DNA of 45,130 bases, taken from IMG/VR virus record IMGVR_UViG_3300035670_000398, positions 1-45,130 of that record. One strand, written 5' to 3'. Below are positions 15,831 through 26,500 of the stretch, in pieces (positions within the stretch are counted from its first letter, which is position 1; every line of letters starts with the position of its first letter). Position numbers and translations under genes: made by a program. Source of the stretch: a virus. The notes beneath the pieces were generated by a model that saw only the letters and a list, made by a program, of their open reading frames with translations, was not told where the DNA came from and searched no databases.

Positions 15831-17725
15831 TAAGTTATGTTCAAGCTGGATTCGTTGGAATGAATCAGGGAGTAGATAGTTCTCTACTCCCTGATGGTGA
15901 ATTAGCACTATTAGTAAATGGCCGCCTTCGAGATCATATTGTCGAACCAGTGGCATTGCCACAACTGTTAGACCTAGCTGATCAGGGTGTAACACCTGGG
16001 AAGATACAAGGCATCTATGCGGCGGCCTTTTACTTAGTTCTATTTGTAGATGGTAAAGCTTACTTTCGTAACTTCAATGTCGCCAATAGTAAGTTTACGC
16101 AGATAGCTGGCTTTCAACTTAACCCATTGGCGGATATAATCTACGCGGAGTTAGTTCCTGAGAGTTATAAGAACTATGCTCGTGTGTCATCGGATGGCCA
16201 AGCTAGTGGAACTATCTCCCTTACTGCTACACAAGCTGCTAGTCCGCAATGTCTAGTATGCCAAGATGGAACTTCACAACCATGGATAATCTTGTCAGAC
16301 GGTACTGCAAGAGTAAGTAAGACCTATGCTGAGTGGGCGATTGATAATCGTGAATATGTTCCGGTGGGCTTACAAATGCTATATTCTGATGGAATATTGT
16401 ATATTGTTTCTCCTGATGGCCGCCGTATATATCACTCTGTTACTGGCCGTCCACTTGATTTTGCTGTTGTTGTGGATACTGCAGCAAATAAAGCAGGAGA
16501 CGCAGAACAAGTCGCACATCGTGTAGATTTTGAAGCTGTATCTGCCATTAGACCTATCTCATCGGCGGAAAGTGGCTTTCTTTGTTGTACAGAACGGGCT
16601 AGCTATATAGTTAAGCCACGAAGGAATGACTTATTCTTTGGCGAGCCTACGTTTAGTAATCAATCTGTCTTACCTGTCGGTGCGAAGAATCAGTTTTCTG
16701 TAATTGATATCTTAGGTGATACTGCAATTATTGATTTTTCTGGCATTAAGTCATTCAATGCAGTGTTGCAAACGTCAAATGAAGGTAAGAACTCTGTATT
16801 TTCGTCCGCGATTAACAGAATGTTTAAGGGCATTACACAAGTTGCGCCTTGTTGTGCTCATTTTGATAACTATGCACTCTTTTCCGTAAAGACTACCTAT
16901 GGTGATGTGATTGTTGTCTATGATACCATCACACAGAAGTTTGTTTCTATAGATCAACTCACACTATCAGGTTCTATTGTTCAATTTGCCGAAGTTAAGA
17001 CTACGCTGACGCGTAAGTTGTTCGCTAGGTTGAGTGACAATACTGTCTATGAGTTATACTCCGAAGATACAACCACTCGCGAGCTATGCCAAGTCTATCT
17101 TGGTGACTTTACTTCTAAACAACCAAAGGTAGAATTGAAGCCTAACAGTGTTAAGTTAGTATTCCTTAACGTAAGAGATTCAGGCACGGTTTATGCTACT
17201 CCTTTTACTGATAACAAGCGTGGAGCTACACTCTTAGAGGATATTATTGCTGACACTTACGTTGAGACAAGTCCGCTGCCGATTCCATTTGGTATTGGAA
17301 CTAAGGATACGTCGAAGTCTCCACTATTTACATTCACTGATATCTCAGAGTGTTGGAAGTTTGGAGTTTTAGTAGCATGGTCCTTTAGGGCTGACTTAAG
17401 TTTCTCTCTTGTTGATGTTGAGAAGGTCGATCTTGACAATTCAACTGAACAAGCTGCCAAAGAATGGAAATATAATAGCCAAGATAGACCTAGGATCACT
17501 CTTGTTACACCAACTACAACTATTGTTAATGGAATGGTAGGAATACATGGGACTGGACTTTCGAAAGTTACTGGGGTTTATCTTGATAATGATCCTGTTG
17601 CCAGTTATACTATCAATAACGATAGCCTTATATTTTTTAAAGTTACTGTAGCTGGAACGTACAAAGTCAAAGTTGGAACTGCTGATGGATTTAGTTATGC
17701 TCCTACAGATTTAGTGGTTACATGA
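15821..17725 (+). CDS. Tail nozzle / tail tubular protein B-like
   Basis: This 634-residue protein starts with the nozzle-type motif QAGFVGMNQGVDSSLLPDGE, and its body is a series of beta repeats consistent with a beta-propeller (about 60-470). It ends with an Ig-like domain (about 550-634). It likely forms the distal tail tube of a podovirus. It overlaps both neighbours by a few bases. Confidence 0.72.
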   Translation: MSLISYVQAGFVGMNQGVDSSLLPDGELALLVNGRLRDHIVEPVALPQLLDLADQGVTPGKIQGIYAAAFYLVLFVDGKAYFRNFNVANSKFTQIAGFQLNPLADIIYAELVPESYKNYARVSSDGQASGTISLTATQAASPQCLVCQDGTSQPWIILSDGTARVSKTYAEWAIDNREYVPVGLQMLYSDGILYIVSPDGRRIYHSVTGRPLDFAVVVDTAANKAGDAEQVAHRVDFEAVSAIRPISSAESGFLCCTERASYIVKPRRNDLFFGEPTFSNQSVLPVGAKNQFSVIDILGDTAIIDFSGIKSFNAVLQTSNEGKNSVFSSAINRMFKGITQVAPCCAHFDNYALFSVKTTYGDVIVVYDTITQKFVSIDQLTLSGSIVQFAEVKTTLTRKLFARLSDNTVYELYSEDTTTRELCQVYLGDFTSKQPKVELKPNSVKLVFLNVRDSGTVYATPFTDNKRGATLLEDIIADTYVETSPLPIPFGIGTKDTSKSPLFTFTDISECWKFGVLVAWSFRADLSFSLVDVEKVDLDNSTEQAAKEWKYNSQDRPRITLVTPTTTIVNGMVGIHGTGLSKVTGVYLDNDPVASYTINNDSLIFFKVTVAGTYKVKVGTADGFSYAPTDLVVT

Positions 17726-18102
17726 AAACGCCGCATGACATTACTGAATATATCTGGAATCACAAGGAACGTAGCAAGTTATTTCCAAAATGGACACATG
17801 AGCAAATTGCTCAAAGAGTTCTTGAAGCTTCGCAGCGAACTGGGATTAGTTGGTCAGTCAATCTACAGGGTGAAGTTGATGGTGTAGTAATAGTTGAGCC
17901 TAAAGCTAATAACGAACTCTATGTTGATGTAGTTCTTATTGACCATCATCAAGCTTTATGGGGATTTTTGAAAAAATACTATGACTACTATCCAGATTGG
18001 ACAATAGTTGCACGGCGTAAGGGTGAGATGGTTAAATACAAAAATACACGAAGATTTATTAAGTCACTATGGAAAAGTACATTAAGATTGCGAAAGAAAT
18101 AG
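17722..18102 (+). CDS. GNAT-like small internal virion protein (putative)
   Basis: This 126-residue protein (VDGVVIVEPKANNELYVDVV followed by a WGFLKKYYDYYPDW helix) resembles the short acetyltransferase-fold proteins at this place in T7-like genomes (T7 gp13 position). No acetyl-CoA binding loop is evident, so it may be structural. It ends in a very basic tail and overlaps the next gene by 34 bases. Confidence 0.5.
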   Translation: MKTPHDITEYIWNHKERSKLFPKWTHEQIAQRVLEASQRTGISWSVNLQGEVDGVVIVEPKANNELYVDVVLIDHHQALWGFLKKYYDYYPDWTIVARRKGEMVKYKNTRRFIKSLWKSTLRLRKK

Positions 18103-19265
18103 TAGAACGCTATAAGCAGTTCTATACTCCGTCTGGTCGTCCTGTTTACTGTGGACCTGATCCGCCCGCACCTACGCCACAAGAGTCAACTGCCGCGATG
18201 CTTGAGGCATATACTAAAGGCATGCCTGGTTATATGGAAGCCACGCGTGCGGAGTTGTTGCCTACTGCTTTAAGTTCTCTTACTGCTGCGAAAGAAGTAG
18301 CTCCAGGTTACGCTGAGTTGCAACGTCAAATCTACGAGCAAAATATGCCTGCTCTAAATGAGCTAGGTCGTGAGGAAGCTAAGAAGAACATAGCCGCTCA
18401 AGCTGAGGCTGATGCTTCTGTAATGCGTGGTAGTGGACTAGATCTCATTAAAGCAGTTGACGAGGCGAATAGGACTATTGATCCTGAGTTCTATGCCACT
18501 AGAGCTAAGATGGCAAAAGGACTTGATGAGATGATGTCTGGCGGATTAACCGCAGGTGAAGAAGAAGCAATGCAGCGTTCGCTAAATCGTCAACAGCTAG
18601 ATTCTGGTATAGTAGTTCCAACTAATCTTAACACTGCTAAGCAAGCTGCACAATTTGGCGGTGCAGCTAGGGATCGTTTAGGACAAGCCTTGGCTCAAGC
18701 TACACAAGCGTTGCCTGCTATGCGTACTGGTATGGATACACTTCAAACTGCTGCTGGTCGTAAGTCTGTTGCTAACGAAGGTAAAGAAGGTTTCATGGGA
18801 GTTAACCAAGAGGGCTATGGTAATCAGACATTTGGTATGGGTCAAGGATTAATTAGCGAAGCAGGACAGAATAACAGATCAGCTAATGAAATACAAGCAG
18901 CCAGGGGTAATCTATTTAAAGACAATTTATATGCTACGGCTGGCTCTAACATAGGCGGTGAAGGTATTAATAACTGCTGCTTTATCTTACTTGAATCATA
19001 TCATGGAACTTTACCTTGGTATGTTAGAAAATGTCGTGACTATTATTATCATCAAGATAGTAGGATATGCATTGGTTATGTTAGAATGGCTAAGGTTCTA
19101 GTGCCACTAATGAGAATGTCTACTACAGTTCGTAAACTTGTTTGGCATTTGATGGTTAATCCTATTAGTAACTATGGCAAGTTCCTTGTTGGTATTGGTG
19201 AATATAAAGGTCACTTTGCTAAACGAGTGTGGTTCAATATTTGGAAATTGATTGGAGGACTTTAA
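18069..19265 (+). CDS. Internal virion protein with conserved Cys-Cys C-terminal domain
   Basis: This 398-residue protein has a Pro-rich start (GPDPPAPTPQE), an Ala/Glu/Gln-rich helical body (about 40-300) as in ejected internal proteins, and a compositionally distinct C-terminal domain (about 305-398). That domain begins NNCCFILLESYHGTLPW, continues with aromatic and basic residues, and is far more hydrophobic and basic than the body. It may be a chaperone-like or membrane-active unit. It is the first of three large internal protein genes. Confidence 0.65.
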   Translation: MEKYIKIAKEIVERYKQFYTPSGRPVYCGPDPPAPTPQESTAAMLEAYTKGMPGYMEATRAELLPTALSSLTAAKEVAPGYAELQRQIYEQNMPALNELGREEAKKNIAAQAEADASVMRGSGLDLIKAVDEANRTIDPEFYATRAKMAKGLDEMMSGGLTAGEEEAMQRSLNRQQLDSGIVVPTNLNTAKQAAQFGGAARDRLGQALAQATQALPAMRTGMDTLQTAAGRKSVANEGKEGFMGVNQEGYGNQTFGMGQGLISEAGQNNRSANEIQAARGNLFKDNLYATAGSNIGGEGINNCCFILLESYHGTLPWYVRKCRDYYYHQDSRICIGYVRMAKVLVPLMRMSTTVRKLVWHLMVNPISNYGKFLVGIGEYKGHFAKRVWFNIWKLIGGL

Positions 19266-19266
19266 T

Positions 19267-20547
19267 ATGGCTGAACAATATAATAAGTTTAAGCGTCCTG
19301 TTAAATCTGGTGGTGGAGGCGGTGGCGGGGGGATGCTAAAGAACCTTCTTGGTGGATTGATTACTGGAACCTCTACTGAATTTGGTGGCGAGGCTGTTGC
19401 TGCTAATCCAGAATTTGATCCTAATGTTGAAGGTAGTAAGCCATTTAGTCCTAGAAAGAATGCGTTTAATCGTAATCTCGCCGGACAAGCTGATATAGCC
19501 AATACTGAATACATAATTGGTAAAAATAATTTAGCAGCCCAGAACAAGTTTGAACTTGATAAGCTCTCTAAGCAAGATGAATTTCTGCGAAATAGAGAGA
19601 ATGATAGATTCAGCAATAATTTGGCTATTACGCAACAGGAGGCTGCGAATGAGCTTGGTAAAATGGAGATAGCTAGACAAAATGCTATTGCTGCTGGAGA
19701 TCAAGACTTGGCTAATAAGATAGCTTATGAGCAGAACAAGGTTAAATTGGCATTAGACCAGAAAACCAGTGAACTTAAAATTGAGGCTGACGCTAAACGT
19801 GCCAAAGATGCCTATGATGAATCTACTGTTGCAGCTGCACTAGCTCAGCTAGATGGTGTTCCTATTGGCGATAAGCTTAACGAAGTTAAACTTCTTAAAG
19901 CATATTATGGAACTACAGTACCAACAGAAGGCATACGAACTGTTTTGCAGAAGTACGATGCTGCTAATGCTGGAATTGATTTAACTAGGTCAAGTGCCCT
20001 AGGTAATCAAGCGACTGCTAATTTAACAACCGAACAAGCTAGAGGTCTACGAGACTTGAATGACAGGTATGCTGGGCAGCCTAGATTCGGTCCTGATGGT
20101 AAAATACTTTATAGTGGTGTTGGTGATGCTGCTCGAATACTTACACAGGCTCCAACTGTAGGTAAGGAGATTCTTAATGGACCTGACGGGAAACCTATCT
20201 CTACAAAGGATATTAATTTAGGTAATAGGGAAACAGTTCTTAATATTCCTCTTTCGGACGAAGAGAAGCTTAATAGACTTTTAGCTAATGAGGCCGATAA
20301 ACCAAAGGAGAAGCCAGGAACTAAACCTAATGCAAATGTTCCATATTCAGAAATAAAAAACGAACTTAAAGCTGGACGACTTTTAGGCAAATCTCCTGCT
20401 GAACCTGCCTATTCAGCTGAGGCAGAGAAAGCTAAAGAAGTTATAGCCAAGAGAAAGAAATACGTATTAGATAATCAACAAGGATGGAGTAGATGGTTTC
20501 CTGATGAGCCTTATTTGAAAACTCCTGAGACTGGAAGGTGGCGATAA
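19267..20547 (+). CDS. Internal virion protein, coiled-coil-rich
   Basis: I place the start at ATG 19267, which has a GGAGG site 8 bases upstream; the TTG at 19252 lies on that site. A run of eight Gly follows residue 15. The body (about 85-190) is charged helix likely to form coiled coil, and the C terminus is Lys/Pro-rich. Position and composition fit a protein ejected into the host with the next gene product. Confidence 0.65.
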   Translation: MAEQYNKFKRPVKSGGGGGGGGMLKNLLGGLITGTSTEFGGEAVAANPEFDPNVEGSKPFSPRKNAFNRNLAGQADIANTEYIIGKNNLAAQNKFELDKLSKQDEFLRNRENDRFSNNLAITQQEAANELGKMEIARQNAIAAGDQDLANKIAYEQNKVKLALDQKTSELKIEADAKRAKDAYDESTVAAALAQLDGVPIGDKLNEVKLLKAYYGTTVPTEGIRTVLQKYDAANAGIDLTRSSALGNQATANLTTEQARGLRDLNDRYAGQPRFGPDGKILYSGVGDAARILTQAPTVGKEILNGPDGKPISTKDINLGNRETVLNIPLSDEEKLNRLLANEADKPKEKPGTKPNANVPYSEIKNELKAGRLLGKSPAEPAYSAEAEKAKEVIAKRKKYVLDNQQGWSRWFPDEPYLKTPETGRWR

Positions 20548-20549
20548 TT

Positions 20550-23500
20550 ATGGGCCAGCTAATTGAAGATGCTCTGCGTTCGCGTGGCTATGATCCTGCT
20601 CAATGGGATATAGATGACAATGGCAACGTAATTAAGAAAGCTCCGGCACAGCCTACCACGAACGAATCTCCAGACCATTATGGTCAATTGGAGAAGCAGA
20701 CTGGTGTCTTTGAAGCTTTTGCTCGTGGTGCAGCAGAAGCAGTAATTCCAACTGGTGTTGGTATGGCTGCTGGCGGAGCTATTGGTAAAGCTGGTTTAGC
20801 CAAAGCCCATCCAGTCGCCGCAATATTAGCTCCATTGGCAGGTGGCATAGCTGCCTCTATGGGAACTGCTGCGGTACAAAATCAGGTTTTAGGTAAAGTG
20901 GCACCAGAGTTTCGCAAGCGAAGTGAGCAAGCTTATACTGAGCATCCAGTGGCAACAGCCCTAGGTTCGTTTGCTGGTGCTGGTCCTTATATGTCCATGA
21001 GGAACTCCGCCAAAGTCTTAGGGGAAGCAGGGAAAGGTTTAGCTAGGATTCGTGAATTTGGTGGTAAAGTAACAAGTTCGGAAGCTAATGCTCTTTTAAA
21101 TGTTGGACTTGGTAGTGCAGTTCAAGGCGGCATGGAAGGTGTCCGGCAAATTCAAGAGGGTGATCTTGACCTTGGAATGTTAGCATTAAATCTAGCAGGC
21201 GGTGCTGCTATTAACGAGCCTCGCAAATGGACTAAAATAATGGGGCTATCCCCTACTGATTTCAATGATCCTACTCGTAGAGCGCATTGGAAAGGTGGCG
21301 AAATTGCTACTGGTGGTAAATCTGTTGATGTAGATCCAAGTGTAATTGCCGAAGAAAAGGCTGCTGCTAAAATTGTGGCGGATAAAGTAGAAGCCGAAGG
21401 CAAGGCAAAAGAGGTTGCTAGAGAGGAATATCTTAATAAAGTAGTTATCCCTGAGAAAGAACAGCGTCTCCAGGAGCTTGCCCACCTAACTGAAATCTCT
21501 CGTGATCCTTACGAAGTTCGGCAAGCGAGATTAGAGATAACGGAGTTGCAGAAGCAAATAGGTGCGCTACGTGGAGAGTTTCCTGTAAAGGATATTATTG
21601 ATCCCTCATTAGGTAGTAAGGCTAGACAGAAGATTGAAAGTCAGGCTGCCAAACTTGAACGCGAGAACGCAGAGCGTCTAAAAGGTCTTACTAAAGGAAC
21701 TGATTTTGAAATTACTACTGAAAAACCAGTAGACGAAACTGCTAAGCTCACTGAGGAAGTGGGTTTAGACTTAGCTATTGCTACTCCAGAAGTCCGCGCC
21801 GAAGCTGTCACTAAAGCCAGAGAGAGTCTTTACTCATTGCTTGCCCAACGCTATATGGCAGTAGAAAGTGGTGACAATGTTGCTGTTGAGAAGCTAACTG
21901 GTGATATTAATAGAGCGAAGAAAGTCATTGAGAACTTTGGAGAGAAGAAGCCCACAGCTAACGCTATCCAACCACAACGTGTTGCTGATGTTGAAGCTGC
22001 CTTTAAAGCTGATGAACAAGCTAGACAGGAAGCGAAGGCCAAGGAGTCTCTTGATGTAGCTAATAAAGTCGCCGAAGAAATGGAACGGCGCGAACGCGAC
22101 TTCAACCTACTTGCCGCCGAACAAGAGGCAACTAAGCAGCGCGTAGCTGCCGAACAAGCTAAAGCCCATAGTGATGCATTGCAGAAGGATTGGGATGCTA
22201 AGATAGCTGCACGGAAGGCAGAGAGGATTGCTAACGAGCAACGTATCGCTGCGGAGCAGAAAGCACAGCAAGAAGCAATTAAGAATAGTGAAGATTTCGC
22301 TGCGCTTAACGCCAAGATTGACGCGGACGTAAAGATGAAACTCGCTAAGGAGGCTGCTGACTATGATGCCTATGTTGCCAACAAAGGTGAGGTAAAACCT
22401 CCGGTTAAAGTTGAAGAGGCTTTGTCTCCGGAGCCTATTGGTGATGTGGCTGCTAGTCGAAAGCTTTATGAAGAAGGTCAGAAGAAGATTGAAGCTGAGA
22501 AAGCAGAACAAGATCGTATTGCCAAAGAAGAAGAACGTATTGCTAGGGAAGAAGCAGAAGCTGCTAAGCCTGAGAACCGCCTAAAGGTAATTGATGAATC
22601 ACTGGCGGAAGTTACTGCACAACGTAAAGCTATTGCTTCTAAAGCTGCTGTTGATAAGAAAGCTTTAGCAGAATATAAGAGGCTTACTGCTGAGATAAAT
22701 GAGCTTAAGACTGCAAGAAAGGATGTAGAGGGGGAGCTAACTGAGAAACCTATTGGACAGAAACCTGTTGAGAAGTCCCCTACTCAAAAGAACCTTGAGA
22801 CTCTTGCAGAAGTTAAAAAAGATATAAAGCTAGTAGAAGATGATACTAAATATCAAGAAGGCAAGCTTTATGGAGTTCCTGAGCTTGATACAATGCACGA
22901 AGCACAGCTTGCCAAAGCAGGTAAGCCCCGTGAACAGTTTGTTAAATGGGTAAAGGATTCTCTTGCTAAGATTCGCGGTGTAGAGATTCGTGCAGTTAGA
23001 AAGGTTATAGGTTCTAAGGGTCAAGAAGTCTATGGTAAATCCGCTGGTAACAAGGCAGAAGTGTCAGTTGAGAAAGGTGAAGTAGATACTTGGATACACG
23101 AGACATTTCATCCGTTCCTCGAATCATTACTCAATTCAACCAGTAAGACTGATAGGACGTACGCAGAACGTATGTTAAAGCAGCTTGCTGACACTAAAGA
23201 GTTTGGCGAATATTGGAAAGCTGCTCACGGAGTGGAACTCCCTAAGGAATTTACTCCTATACAAGATGGCGTAGCCCATCCAATGCTTGATGAATTTATC
23301 ACGCAATTAGTTGGTGATCGTGGAGTTGAGAAGATATTTCTAGAGAAAGATGGACTTCGTAAGTCGTGGCGTGACTTTTGGTCACACATGAAAACTCGTC
23401 TGTCAACTGGTAGTAGGGAGGATATCTCTAGGGTGTTTACTAATATGCTATTCAATAAGCCTTTGGATAGTGATATAGTATATAGGGGACGAGAGGCTAC

Positions 23501-26500
23501 GCTAGTTACGCCTAGTGGTGAGAAGGAACAGGGTGAAAAGTCCTTCGATCAAATGCGTAAAGCCGCAGGGATGACTGATGAAGAACTAAAAGCTACAAAT
23601 GAAAAGGTTGCTAATCGCAACGAAGAGTTGTCAAAGACAGGGTATAAGGTTGCTCGTTATGGTAAGGATGGGAAAGTAGAGAGAATAGATGATGTTGGGC
23701 CAGAGGCCAAGTATCAAGGTGATAAGCCAGTTAAAGGTTGGTCTAATGAGCTTGATGAAAAGTACTTAGCTGCAAAGGCTGCTGGAAATGTTGGACAAAT
23801 GGAATGGGCATTAAAGAACGCTTATGCTCAATCCATCTATGCAAAACATCCGCCACAAGACAGGCTTACTGATCCCTCTGTTTATGGTGGTTGGCTAACT
23901 CCAGGTGGTAGAGTTATTACTGTTGATGAAGCTCGTCATGCGAGTGTAATACCTAAAGAGTTTCAATGGCTAGGTAATGCTTATGATAGAATGTTTGGGC
24001 TTGGCTTTGTACGGTTTCAACTAGGTGGTAAAGAAGTCCATCTTGAAGGTAACAAACTATCATGGGGACAGCAGAAAACTATTGATAGGATGAAGCAAGA
24101 TTTTGGCATTGAAGTTGGAAGCCATTTGGAACTTGAGGGTAAACAGCCAGAACTTGAGACCTATGTTAAAGGCGAATTAATCCCACCAGGGCGTAGGACT
24201 ACTTGGGACTTTAAAGGAGTAGACAGACAGGGCGAGGATATGTTTGCTTATACTCCTAAAGGTAAAGATGGGTATAAGTATCAAGGCGACCAAGAATATC
24301 TAAAGTTAGCTCAAGATCCAGAAGGTAATAAAAAAGAACTACAGAGGATGGTAGATGAGGCAGCGAAGAAGTCTGGATATATGATTGGTCCAGTTTGGCA
24401 TTCAACGGACAAAGGAAATTTTAATGTTTTTCAGCAGCAGCCAATTAGCTTTACTGGCGGGGAAGGAACCTTTGGCCATTTTGGATCATTACGGCAAGCA
24501 GAAAAGTTGTTTAAAAATACAAGGGAATTTGCTGATTGGGCCAATAGCCAATTATCATCTACAAAAGAAAATAAAATCAATCCATCCCTTCGCAGCTTCT
24601 ATTTAAAGGCTGATAAAATTCATAGAGTTCAAGATGATCCATCTTGGGCATCCTGGGGATTGCAAGCAGACACAGCAAGAAAGCGCGGATTCGATATGCT
24701 TGTGTACAAAAACAAAGTTGAAGGTAGTGGGGATAGCTATGTTCCACTTAATTCACCTAATCAAATCAAGTCTGCAGACCCCATTACCTATGACGACAAT
24801 GGTAACATAATCCCACTCCCAGAAAGATTCAATACTGAGTCTAATGATATTCGTTATCAAGGCGACCTACCTCCCACTTCTCCTGCTGATTACTATACTC
24901 GTATAGGCTCAGCATGGCTTAAACCTGTCCGCTCAACTATTGATAAGATCGCAGCCAACGGAGATAAAACCCATCAATATGGTGCAGAACGCTTGCGTCG
25001 AATGGGCAATGAAGCTACTCACCTATATGGTCAATATGGTAACAAGCTAATTGAGCAAGTCACCAGACTTATTAAATCCCCCGTCGAGATTGCCAAGGGA
25101 ACTTCGGACAGTGTTGATAAAGTCTATAAGTATATGCAGGAGGAACGAGATAGAGTTCCCCATACTGTAGAACTTGTTGGTGATGAGGTAGATGTTCACG
25201 CGAAGCTTCGTGAGATTATTGTTGCCATGCAACAGGAACAACTTCGCGATGGACCAAATGTTAAATACTTTGATAAAGATAAGAAGGAGTGGATCAATCG
25301 CGCTCCTATTAGTGATCCAATGTATATTATGCACTCACTCGATGATGGAGTGCTAGATATATTGAACAATCGCCGGGGTTCGCAAGAGTTTAAAGACTTA
25401 TATGACGAGTATATAAACTACCACATGGGTAAAGGTCTTACTCGCGATCAAGTTGTTGAACAGTTCCGCAACATCTTCGAGTCTAAGGGTGGTGAAAAAG
25501 GTCTTACGTTCAATGCACTTCGTTTAGCAGAAGGTGCTGGATTGCCTCCTAGTTGGCGGCAGAAGTCCTTCCCCCTAGCTCTACGTCGCTATGCACAGAG
25601 ACACGCTGCGGACTTAGCCTATTATCGCCATATCCAAAAAGACCCGAGGGCACGAACTATCTTCAACGAAATCGATGATGGTAAAACTATTGGCAAAGCT
25701 ACCAACGTTGATGAAGTGGATGGTGAAGCTCTCTATTCTATTCGTGATTCGGATGAAGTTAAGTCTATTTTCCGCCAGATAACACACGATTATCCTTTTA
25801 GCGAAGCTAAACTTAACGCCCTGAATCGCCTTATTAAGTCTGGCATGATGCAGACTGTTACTGGTATTCGTGATGTGATCGCTACTCCGTTTATAGCGAT
25901 GGAGAATTTGAAGCCTACGGAGCTGCCACTAATGTTGGAAGCTGCATTGAAGGTTAAAGAAGGTTACAAGAAGGGTTATGATGAAGGAGTTATCCGCCGT
26001 GGTACTACTGCTTGGCAGGACTTCGGAGAAAGTAACAAGACTCTATTCATTGATAATATCAGCAACCTAATTAATAAGGTTACTGGTCGTGAAGCTCTAG
26101 AACAATTCGCCAGAGCTTACACTATGGAACTTGGGCGGCTAGTTGCCGAGAGTCGTAAGGGGAGTGGTGACACTGAGTTCTTCGACCGTTTTGGTCCTCC
26201 TGACTGGCAAGCTAAAATGGAGGCTAATGCTAACGAAGTGTTAGACTTCGCTGCTGCTAGGTTTGTTGAAGCTAATCAAGGCACTTATGATTATCGTGGG
26301 CTTCCAGCTTATGCACTAGAAGGACAACTTGCTCCATTCCTTTCACTAGCTAAATGGTCAACTGAACGGTTGAATAACTTTGATAAGGCAGTTATACAAG
26401 AAGCTAAGAAAGGCAACCTTCGGCCTTTTGTAATGGCAACTATTGGTGCTGTAATTGGTGGCGAAGCTATTCAAGCAGCAGTTGAATATATCAATGATAA

